A DNA stretch of 15,025 nucleotides from UKL13-2 sp043756275 (GTDB lineage Bacteria > Pseudomonadota > Gammaproteobacteria > Burkholderiales > Usitatibacteraceae): positions 1-15,025 of the forward strand of contig JAYURJ010000084.1 in NCBI GenBank assembly GCA_043756275.1, given 5' to 3'. The notes under the pieces were generated by a model. It was not told where the DNA came from. It searched no databases and saw only the letters and a program-made list of their open reading frames with translations. Both the position numbers and the translations under genes were made by a program. This document shows positions 6,165-12,621 of the stretch, in pieces. Within the stretch, counting starts at the first letter, position 1. The number at the start of each line of letters is the position of its first letter.

Positions 6165-6769
6165 GTGGGTTCCCTCATCAGCAGTCTGTCAACGTAGCGT
6201 GCCAGTAAATCAATTTCCAAATTCACATTAGCCCCTTTGCGCAGCAGGCGAATGGTCGTTACCTGATGTGTGTGCGGAATGATGTTGATTTCAAACACAG
6301 CATTGCCGTCGGCCGCATCGCGTACCTTGTTCACGGTTAACGATACACCATTGACTGTGATTGACCCTTTGCGGGCGACAAATTTAGCCAGTGCCTTCGG
6401 CGCGTCAATTTCCAAACGCCAGGATGCGCCTAAATCGTCAATCGCCGTCACCCGCCCAATGCCGTCGATATGCCCGCTCACCAGATGGCCACCCAGACGG
6501 TCACCAAACCGCAGCGATTTTTCCAGATTTACTTCCGCGCCATTCACCAATCCTGTCGTTAACGATAACGTTTCGTTGGAAACATCGACGGAAAATGTTT
6601 CGGGCGATTTCTCAACAACAGTCAGGCAGCAGCCGTTCACGGCAATCGAATCACCAATGGCGACCTGATGCAAACCCAGCCGTGTTGCACTGATCGTGAG
6701 CCGCGTGTTTTCCGGTGTCACCTGCGCTTGCTCAATCAATCCGGTGGTTTCGACAATACCCGTAAACAT
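6161..6769 (-). CDS. ribE: Riboflavin synthase, alpha chain
   Basis: A protein of 202 residues. The start is ATG 6769, because the family begins MFTGIVETTG and an AGGGGA ribosome site lies just upstream; an ATG at 6826 would add 19 residues inside ribD and is unlikely. It dismutates two molecules of 6,7-dimethyl-8-ribityllumazine to riboflavin. The two lumazine-binding barrel repeats are clear: GDSIAVNGCCLTV with GGHLVSGHIDG in the first, and KGSITVNGVSLTVN with NLEIDLLARYVDR in the second. The gene is one base after the ribD stop and overlaps the ribBA start by four bases (6161-6164). Confidence 0.96.
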   Translation of the reverse strand: MFTGIVETTGLIEQAQVTPENTRLTISATRLGLHQVAIGDSIAVNGCCLTVVEKSPETFSVDVSNETLSLTTGLVNGAEVNLEKSLRFGDRLGGHLVSGHIDGIGRVTAIDDLGASWRLEIDAPKALAKFVARKGSITVNGVSLTVNKVRDAADGNAVFEINIIPHTHQVTTIRLLRKGANVNLEIDLLARYVDRLLMREPT

Positions 6770-6770
6770 G

Positions 6771-7874
6771 TCAGTTCCCCTGTACTGCAGCGGTGATGCG
6801 CAGGTCGCCACCAATCCGGCGCGCATCGGTAATATTCAATTGTGTGCGTTCGGCCAAATCGGTGAATGCTGGCAGGGCAAACAAGCCCCGCGCAGGATCG
6901 CCCAGAATACTTGGTGCCACATAGGCGACGATTTCGTCCACGACACCAGCGGCCAGCAATGAGCCGTTTAATTTTGCCCCGGTTTCAACCATGATGTTGT
7001 TGAGCCCCCGCAAGCCAAGCATTTCCATCATTTTTACCAAATCGACTTTGCCTTTGACGGCTTCAACCGGGACTCGCATTATGTTTACACCACGAGATTT
7101 CAATTCGTTTTCACGCGCATCATTTTGTGCGGCAGTGACAATAAGCAAATTATTGCCCTCAAGAAGACGCGCATTGTCGGCAATATCGAGACGGCTGTCC
7201 AACAGGATACGTAGCGGCTGGCGATCACATGGAACCTCCCGCACGGTGAGTTGCGGGTCATCAGCCATTAGTGTGCCGATGCCGGTCATGACCGCGCATG
7301 CCTCGGCGCGCATGCGGTGCACATCACGCCTCGCATCCGCACCGGTAATCCATTTTGATTGTCCATTGGCCAATGCTGTCTTGCCATCGAGGCTGGTAGC
7401 CACTTTGAGCGTCACCCAAGGCCTGCCGCGGGTGACACGCGTCAGGAAGGCGCGCAATTGGAGACGAACAACGTTCTCCATCAAACCGGTCTCAACGATA
7501 ATGCCGGTATCACTGAGGCGCGAATGCCCACCGCCGTTAACGCCATCGAAAGGGTCGTGCACGGCAGACACCACCCTGCTTACTTTTGCCGCCACCAGCA
7601 AATCCGCGCAGGCCGGGCCACGCGATGCCGGATGCAGGCAACATGGCTCCAGCGTCGCGTAAACCGTTGCGCCTTCAGCCGACGCGTCACAGCTTTCAAG
7701 TGCCATCGCCTCGGCGTGAGGCCGACCACCTTTTTGCGTAAAGCCTTCGCCAATGATCCTGCCATGCTTGACGATGACGCAACCGACAAACGGATTCGGC
7801 GTCGTTATCCTGCGCCCCTGCTCAGCAAGGCCAATAGCACGAGCCATCATGGCATGATCAAAGGCTGAGAACAT
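6771..7874 (-). CDS. ribD: Bifunctional pyrimidine deaminase/reductase RibD
   Basis: A protein of 367 residues that performs the second and third steps of riboflavin synthesis: deamination of the pyrimidine, then NADPH-dependent reduction of the ribosyl side chain. The N-terminal deaminase (about 1-145) has TPNPFVGCVIV, the zinc-binding HAE (H53, E55) and a second zinc region, LEPCCLHPASRGPAC. The reductase (about 150-367) shows RPWVTLKVATSLDGKTAL, SKWITGADAR and GTLMADDPQLT, and ends with ILGDPARGLF. The zinc loop between PC and the last Cys is two residues longer than the usual PCSHHGRTPPC. Likewise, VNGGGHSRL replaces the typical VAGRGLxxL. Active-site metal ligands appear retained. It follows nrdR by five bases. 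Confidence 0.93.
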   Translation of the reverse strand: MFSAFDHAMMARAIGLAEQGRRITTPNPFVGCVIVKHGRIIGEGFTQKGGRPHAEAMALESCDASAEGATVYATLEPCCLHPASRGPACADLLVAAKVSRVVSAVHDPFDGVNGGGHSRLSDTGIIVETGLMENVVRLQLRAFLTRVTRGRPWVTLKVATSLDGKTALANGQSKWITGADARRDVHRMRAEACAVMTGIGTLMADDPQLTVREVPCDRQPLRILLDSRLDIADNARLLEGNNLLIVTAAQNDARENELKSRGVNIMRVPVEAVKGKVDLVKMMEMLGLRGLNNIMVETGAKLNGSLLAAGVVDEIVAYVAPSILGDPARGLFALPAFTDLAERTQLNITDARRIGGDLRITAAVQGN

Positions 7875-7879
7875 CAGCG

Positions 7880-8332
7880 TTACTTCTTCGTCACTTCGCG
7901 GATGGCGTCTTTGAATTCCTCGACATCCGAGAAACTGCGATAGACCGAGGCAAAACGCACGTAGCCCACCTGGTCGAGTTTTTTCAATTCTTCCATTACC
8001 ATTTCACCAATTTTGCGGGATGAATGCTCCCGCTTTGCTTCGTTCAACACTGCCTGCTCGATGCGCTCAATCGCTTCTTCCACCTTGGCCGTTTCGACAA
8101 GGCGCTTGTGCAATGCCCGGTGAAAGCTGGTCTCAAGTTTGCCGCGCGAAAAATCTTCGCGCTGGCCATTCGATTTCACGATGGTCGGCATCCTGAGCTC
8201 GGCACCTTCATAGGTCGTAAAGCGCTTGTGGCAGACCGTACACCGGCGGCGGCGGCGAACAACGTCGCCCTCCTCGCTCACCCGGGAATCGATCACCTGC
8301 GTTTCCTGCGCGCTGCAAAACGGACACTTCAT
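7880..8332 (-). CDS. nrdR: Transcriptional repressor NrdR
   Basis: A protein of 150 residues, the standard length. It has an N-terminal zinc ribbon, C3-x2-C6 and C31-x2-C34, with the RRRRRCTVCHKRFTTYE stretch that binds DNA. The ATP-cone domain follows (about 49-139), starting MPTIVKSNGQREDFSRGKL. NrdR senses dATP/ATP and represses ribonucleotide reductase operons at NrdR boxes. It starts 19 bases after glyA and ends five bases before ribD, a very common neighbourhood in Proteobacteria. Confidence 0.97.
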   Translation of the reverse strand: MKCPFCSAQETQVIDSRVSEEGDVVRRRRRCTVCHKRFTTYEGAELRMPTIVKSNGQREDFSRGKLETSFHRALHKRLVETAKVEEAIERIEQAVLNEAKREHSSRKIGEMVMEELKKLDQVGYVRFASVYRSFSDVEEFKDAIREVTKK

Positions 8333-8351
8333 GTCGTCCGCTCGCCAGCTC

Positions 8352-9620
8352 TTATGCGCCGTAAACCGGGAATCGCCTGGTAAGCGCGCTTACCTTTTCA
8401 CGCACGCCGGCGATGTTGGCTTCGTCATGCGGCTTGTCCAATGCGTCGGCAATCAAATTGGCGGTCAATTCCGATTCAGCCTCTTTGAATCCGCGCGTCG
8501 TCATCGCAGGTGTTCCCAAACGAACGCCACTGGTGACGAATGGTTTTTCAGGGTCGTGCGGAATGGCGTTCTTGTTGCATGTAATGTGCGCAAGCCCAAG
8601 CACCGCTTCGGCTTCCTTGCCCGTGATCTGCTTGGAACGCAAATCAACCAGCATCACGTGCGATTCAGTCCGTCCGGAAACAATACGCAAGCCGCGCTTG
8701 ATCAGCGTTTGCGCCATGATGTCGGCGTTCTTGAGCACCTGCGCCTGATAAATTTTAAAGCTTGGATCCAATGCCTCTTTGAACGCGACTGCCTTGGCGG
8801 CAATGACGTGCATGAGCGGCCCGCCCTGAATACCCGGGAAAATGGCGGAATTGATCACCTTTTCAAATTCACGTTTCATCAAGATAATCCCGCCACGCGG
8901 ACCACGCAGCGATTTGTGCGTCGTGGAGGTAACGACATCGGCAAATGGGATCGGGTTCGGATAAACACCTGCCGCAATCAATCCGGCGTAATGCGCCATA
9001 TCGACCATGAGAACCGCGCCAACTTCTTTGGCAATCTTGGCGAAGCGCTCGAAATCGATTCGCAATGCATACGCAGACGCGCCTGCAAGAATGAGCTTCG
9101 GTTTGTGTTCACGGGCCAGCGCTTCGACCTGATCGTAATCAATCGCCTCTTGGTCGTTCAAGCCGTAGCTCACGATATTGAACCACTTGCCGCTCATGTT
9201 CACGGGCGAGCCATGGGTGAGATGCCCGCCCATGGCGAGGCTCATGCCCAAAATGGTATCGCCCGGCTTTAGCAGCGCAAAATATACCGCCTGATTCGCC
9301 TGAGAGCCGGAATTTGGCTGCACATTGGCCGCGTAATCATGCGTGTCTGCACCGAACAGTTTTCTAACGCGATCAATGGCCAGCGTTTCAGCGATGTCGA
9401 CAAATTCACAACCGCCGTAATAGCGCTTGCCCGGATAACCTTCGGCATATTTATTGGTGAGCTGCGAACCTTGCGCCTCCATCACCGCCGGGCTGGTGTA
9501 ATTCTCGGAGGCGATCAATTCGATGTGGTCTTCCTGCCGCTGATTCTCTTTTTGGATGACTGCGAAAATTTCAGCGTCTACGGCGGCAAGATTGTTGGAT
9601 CTGTGGAAAGTATCGGGCAT
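8352..9620 (-). CDS. glyA: Serine hydroxymethyltransferase
   Basis: A protein of 422 residues. It converts serine and tetrahydrofolate into glycine and 5,10-methylene-tetrahydrofolate in the cytoplasm, using pyridoxal phosphate. Diagnostic blocks are HIELIASENYTSPAVMEAQGS, NKYAEGYPGKRYYGGCEFVD, NVQPNSGSQANQAVY, MGGHLTHG, VDMAHYAGLIAAGVYP and VVTSTTHKSLRGPRGG, in which K236 is the PLP-binding lysine. Length and start agree with beta- and gammaproteobacterial enzymes. No clear Shine-Dalgarno is visible before ATG 9620 (upstream bases are TAATTCTCCC). It is the first gene of the minus-strand operon; the promoter should lie in 9621-9780. Confidence 0.98.
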   Translation of the reverse strand: MPDTFHRSNNLAAVDAEIFAVIQKENQRQEDHIELIASENYTSPAVMEAQGSQLTNKYAEGYPGKRYYGGCEFVDIAETLAIDRVRKLFGADTHDYAANVQPNSGSQANQAVYFALLKPGDTILGMSLAMGGHLTHGSPVNMSGKWFNIVSYGLNDQEAIDYDQVEALAREHKPKLILAGASAYALRIDFERFAKIAKEVGAVLMVDMAHYAGLIAAGVYPNPIPFADVVTSTTHKSLRGPRGGIILMKREFEKVINSAIFPGIQGGPLMHVIAAKAVAFKEALDPSFKIYQAQVLKNADIMAQTLIKRGLRIVSGRTESHVMLVDLRSKQITGKEAEAVLGLAHITCNKNAIPHDPEKPFVTSGVRLGTPAMTTRGFKEAESELTANLIADALDKPHDEANIAGVREKVSALTRRFPVYGA

Positions 9621-9784
9621 GGGAGAATTAAGCTCGTGAATGTGACGCGATAGGTGATTGAATTTTCATCAATTTTATCATGCAGCACTCGCTGCCGGGG
9701 CAAACGATGCCGCGCCTGCAGTAGATAAAAACATAGAACTCTAGCGCTGGCATGGCTTTCAGGCCAATAATGCCCGATAAAGCC
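9621..9784 (-). promoter_or_regulatory. Presumed glyA operon leader; promoter only weakly visible
   Basis: This leader must contain the promoter of the glyA-to-nusB operon. On the minus strand the best -10 candidate is TAAAAT (9672-9677), five of six bases matching consensus. The nearest -35-like box, TTGCCC (9698-9703), is 20 bases away, which is too long for a good sigma-70 promoter. I see no riboswitch or attenuator structure. The call rests mainly on position. Confidence 0.3.
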
Positions 9785-9882
9785 CGCCCACCCTCATCCC
9801 TAGCCCTTCTCCCGTTTACGGGAGAAGGGAACACTTTGCTCCCCTCTCCCCACCGGGAGAGGGGTCGGGGGCGAGGTGGGCG
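9785..9882. repeat. 98-bp structured repeat with two internal hairpins
   Basis: The ends CGCCCACC (9785-9792) and GGTGGGCG (9875-9882) are perfect inverted repeats. Inside are two strong stems. The first is CCCTTCTCCCGT (9804-9815) with ACGGGAGAAGGG (9818-9829). The second is CCCCTCTCCC (9841-9850) with GGGAGAGGGG (9855-9864) around CACC. The pattern CCCTCATCCCTAGCCCTTCTCCC ... GGGAGAGGGG is a familiar dispersed intergenic repeat in proteobacterial genomes (from memory). It lies upstream of glyA and between it and the HD-domain gene. No coding role is seen. Confidence 0.8.
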
Positions 9883-9913
9883 ATCTGCGAATTTTGGGCC
9901 GTCTCGAAACCCG

Positions 9914-9960
9914 ACTCCCGTTCGTCCCCGGCTTCAAGCATGCCGGGGACGAACGGGAGT
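9914..9960. repeat. Perfect 19-bp-stem hairpin abutting the HD gene stop codon
   Basis: Bases 9914-9932 (ACTCCCGTTCGTCCCCGGC) pair perfectly with 9942-9960 around a nine-base loop (TTCAAGCAT). A T-run follows on the plus strand (9960-9964), which gives the shape of an intrinsic terminator for plus-strand transcripts, although no plus-strand gene lies directly upstream. For the minus-strand HD gene, whose TAA (9963-9965) overlaps this T-run, the hairpin lies immediately downstream and may stabilise the mRNA end or stop transcription before the glyA promoter region. It could equally be a REP-like mobile repeat. Confidence 0.75.
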
Positions 9961-9962
9961 TT

Positions 9963-10898
9963 TTAGAAATGGCCCTTTACTTCTGCATGCTCCGGCGGCG
10001 TGCGACGCAACGTATGCATACCATTCACACCGAGTTCTTTGGCGAAATGTACGTTCTTGGTCGCCGCATGCATATACAAATTGAAACCGCCAAAATGGGT
10101 TGCCGCATAGTTGTAAGCACCCCCGAGGTCGTACTCCAGACGCTGCACGGCGCTCTCAAAAAATGCGGGCGTCTTGTTGACCAAATCGTCGCCGGAATGG
10201 AACACCACCTCATTACCCTGCACTGTTTTCTTTACGGCAATACCGCCCGCGACGAACTCCGGATAAAGCCTGTCACGGCATTTCTCCAGATAACAACGAT
10301 CCGACATCTGGGCGATGATGTCGGCCGAGCCCAACAGACTACCCAGCATGCGCAACACGGGGTCCTGAATAAGAATATCGGCAACGCGTTTTTCGAAACC
10401 GGTGAAATGGATCAATTCCGCTGCTTCCTCGGCACATTCTCCCAAGCCAATTTCATGCACGTAGCAGCGCAGGAATGCCGCCCCGCGTGAAACGTGATTC
10501 AAGGTGTACTCAGCGCCGTTCTTTGCGGTGGTATCAGTGGTTTTTCGCAGATAGCCGATGTCGTGATAAAGCGCGACGATCACGCCGAGCTGAAAAAACC
10601 GGACACCCAACGCAGGGGTGCCGTTGCGGGATCGTTCGTAGCCGTCCATCAGGCGGGCCATGGCGAGCGTGACATCCATCACGTGTTGCAGATTGTGGTA
10701 CGAGGTGTCGCACGCCTGATAGCCGGGATACTGGCCGACATAAATTTTCGCGACATCTTCGAAGCTGCGATCCATCGCCATATGCGCAGCGCCCGGATAG
10801 AGCAACCGGAAGAGTCGGGCAATTTCTCTGTGCACCGCTGTCGCATCAGTGGTCTGGATGCGATTTGTAACGTCAAAATCGTTGCGCCTTAATTGCAT
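9963..10898 (-). CDS. HD-domain metal-dependent phosphohydrolase, cyclic-nucleotide-phosphodiesterase-like signature
   Basis: A protein of 311 residues; substrate unknown. Around residues 67-76 it reads YHNLQHVMDV, which closely resembles the YHNxxHxxDV signature of class I cyclic-nucleotide phosphodiesterases. ALYHDIGY follows (H112, D113, the HD pair), then H135, H164 and D193 in GSADIIAQMSD, which together could ligate two metals. There is no signal peptide or membrane segment, so it should be cytoplasmic. ATG 10898 has a GGGGA ribosome site (upstream bases GCGGGGACCA). It is a monocistronic minus-strand gene flanked by repeats on its 3' side and a divergent small gene on its 5' side. It could act on a cyclic nucleotide or another phosphoester. 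The HD assignment is firm; the substrate is not. Confidence 0.82.
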   Translation of the reverse strand: MQLRRNDFDVTNRIQTTDATAVHREIARLFRLLYPGAAHMAMDRSFEDVAKIYVGQYPGYQACDTSYHNLQHVMDVTLAMARLMDGYERSRNGTPALGVRFFQLGVIVALYHDIGYLRKTTDTTAKNGAEYTLNHVSRGAAFLRCYVHEIGLGECAEEAAELIHFTGFEKRVADILIQDPVLRMLGSLLGSADIIAQMSDRCYLEKCRDRLYPEFVAGGIAVKKTVQGNEVVFHSGDDLVNKTPAFFESAVQRLEYDLGGAYNYAATHFGGFNLYMHAATKNVHFAKELGVNGMHTLRRTPPEHAEVKGHF

Positions 10899-11055
10899 TG
10901 GTCCCCGCTACGCCGAATGATGGTCGGGTCGCTGCGCCTTTCGGCAACGCCACCCTGTTCTGTTCACGCATTTCACACCTTTGGTCGAAAAATAGCAAAT
11001 GCCGGCTATTCCCGCAAAAGGTCGTTCGCGACGTGCAAAACGCGGAACCTCGCGT

Positions 11056-11061
11056 TATAGT
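11056..11061 (+). promoter_or_regulatory. Candidate -10 box for the ydcH-like gene
   Basis: TATAGT at 11056-11061 matches the sigma-70 -10 consensus in five of six positions and lies about 27 bases before the start codon. No good -35 box is seen 16-18 bases upstream (GTGCAA at 11033-11038 is poor), so this is tentative. Confidence 0.3.
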
Positions 11062-11087
11062 GGTCACATCAGGTGAGCGCGAAAAGT

Positions 11088-11297
11088 ATGGAAACCACAG
11101 AGACAATTGAGGCGATCGAACGCCGAATCATTGAGTTGACACAAGAACACCGGGACTTGGATCTGGCAATTGGCGCGTTGATCATCGTCCCGATGCACGA
11201 CGAATTGCAATTGAAACGTCTCAAAAAACGCAAACTTGTGTTGAAAGATCAGATTTCCTATTTTGAGGCACAGCTCACGCCGGACATTCCGGCCTAA
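11088..11297 (+). CDS. Small YdcH-like protein (DUF465 family)
   Basis: A protein of 69 residues from ATG 11088; a GTG at 11073 in the same frame would add five residues. The core LTQEHRDLDLAIGAL ... PMHDELQLKRLKKRKLVLKDQISYFEAQL matches the DUF465/YdcH pattern of two short helices (EHxxLDxxIxxL, then LKRLKKxxLxLKDxI) forming a helical hairpin. An AGGTGA lies at 11071-11076, 11 bases upstream of ATG, slightly far for a ribosome site. The role of the family is poorly understood. It is divergent from the HD-domain gene and separated from the efflux genes by about 140 bases in which I see no convincing site. Confidence 0.85.
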   Translation: METTETIEAIERRIIELTQEHRDLDLAIGALIIVPMHDELQLKRLKKRKLVLKDQISYFEAQLTPDIPA

Positions 11298-11436
11298 GCA
11301 ACCAAGCACCAATGTTTTGCCGCCCCGTATCTCAGCCGTCATTGATTGCCCTCAAGCAGTGACCAGGCCAATTGGTGGATAATCAGGCTTCAAGTCGGCA
11401 TGCACTTGCCGCACTTTCCCCAAGTCATTGTCAGAA

Positions 11437-12621
11437 ATGAAAAAAAATCTCGCTATTGTCGGCGCTGTTGTCGGCCTGTTACTCATCGGTGGTGGCGGAT
11501 ATTGGCTTGGGAAAAGCCAATCCCAATCCCCATCCAATCCCAGCCAGGTAAATCCTGCCTCTGCAGGCGCACCGCAACCAGCCGGCAAATCCGCGCCTGG
11601 CGGGCCCGCTGGCGGAGTCGCGGTCGAGACGATCAAGGTGAAATCGGTGCGCATGGCGCAAGGTCTTACCGCAGTTGGTTCTCTGCGCTCGGATGAATCG
11701 GTGACGATTCGACCCGAAGTGTCCGGACGCATCAGTGAATTTGGATTTCGTGAAGGTCAGCGCGTAGTTAAAGGTGCAACGCTGATTCGTTTTGATACTT
11801 CCGTGCAGCGCGCCGAGCTGGCCCAGGCCGAAGCCAATCTGGGCTTGAGCAAAAGTCGGCTCGAACGGTCCCGTGATCTATTCACCAAAGGCTTCATTTC
11901 CGCACAGGCGCGCGATGAAGCCGAAAGCAATTTCAAAGTCGCACAAGCGACTTACGATCTGTCGCAGGCGCGCTTAACGAAGCTGGAAATCAAAGCGCCC
12001 TTTTCCGGCATTGTCGGCCTGCGCATGGTCAGTATCGGCGACTACGTCAAGGACGGTCAGGACATCGTCAATCTCGAGGAGATCGACCCGCTGAAAGTGG
12101 ATTTCAGAATTCCGGAAATTTACTTAAAACAGGTCGCGGTTAATCAAGCGCTGCAAATCACGCTCGATGCGTTTCCGAACCAGACATTTCAGGGCAAGGT
12201 GTTCGCAATCAATCCATTGGTCGATACCAATGGTCGCTCGATTGTTATTCGCGCAATGGTCAAGAACACCGAGGCTCGCCTGCGTCCCGGCATGTTTGCA
12301 CGCGTGCGGCTGTTGTTCAGTGATGAGCGCGATTCCGTGGCGGTACCAGAACAATCACTGATCCCGGTTGGCGATGAGCAGTACCTGTTCAAAGTCGTCG
12401 ACGGTCGGGCGCAACGCTTCAAAGTTGAGATCGGCCAGCGGCGTGAGGGGCAGGTGGAAGTCCTGCAGGGGTTGATCGCGGGGGAGGTCGTCGTCACAGC
12501 AGGACAGCTCAAATTGCGCGACGGATCGCAGGTGAAAATCGCCCAATCGGCAACCGATGAAACCAAAACTTCATCGCCCGGCGGCACCGCTGCGGGTGTC
12601 AAAGCAGGCGGTAAATCATGA
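11437..12621 (+). CDS. RND efflux periplasmic adaptor (membrane fusion protein)
   Basis: A protein of 394 residues from ATG 11437; an in-frame TTG three codons earlier is less likely. An N-terminal membrane anchor (KKNLAIVGAVVGLLLIGGGGYWLG) is followed by a Ser/Pro/Gly-rich linker to about residue 60. The lipoyl half-motif SGRISEFGFREGQRVVKGATLIRFD comes next, then a helical hairpin (AQAEANLGLSKSRLERSRDLFTKG... SQARLTKLEIKAPFSGIVG). Beta-barrel and membrane-proximal domains follow (IRAMVKNTEARLRPGMFARVRLLF; VPEQSLIPVGDEQYLFKV). Such adaptors link an RND pump to an outer-membrane channel. The stop overlaps the start of the pump gene by four bases (ATGA, 12618-12621). The substrate is unknown. 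No regulator gene adjoins it, and no clear Shine-Dalgarno is seen. Confidence 0.94.
   Translation: MKKNLAIVGAVVGLLLIGGGGYWLGKSQSQSPSNPSQVNPASAGAPQPAGKSAPGGPAGGVAVETIKVKSVRMAQGLTAVGSLRSDESVTIRPEVSGRISEFGFREGQRVVKGATLIRFDTSVQRAELAQAEANLGLSKSRLERSRDLFTKGFISAQARDEAESNFKVAQATYDLSQARLTKLEIKAPFSGIVGLRMVSIGDYVKDGQDIVNLEEIDPLKVDFRIPEIYLKQVAVNQALQITLDAFPNQTFQGKVFAINPLVDTNGRSIVIRAMVKNTEARLRPGMFARVRLLFSDERDSVAVPEQSLIPVGDEQYLFKVVDGRAQRFKVEIGQRREGQVEVLQGLIAGEVVVTAGQLKLRDGSQVKIAQSATDETKTSSPGGTAAGVKAGGKS

Noticed and set aside
8226..9272. 348-codon plus-strand open frame opposite glyA and nrdR
   Set aside because: It is antisense to two unmistakable genes and has no recognisable motif; the long frame follows from their codon bias.
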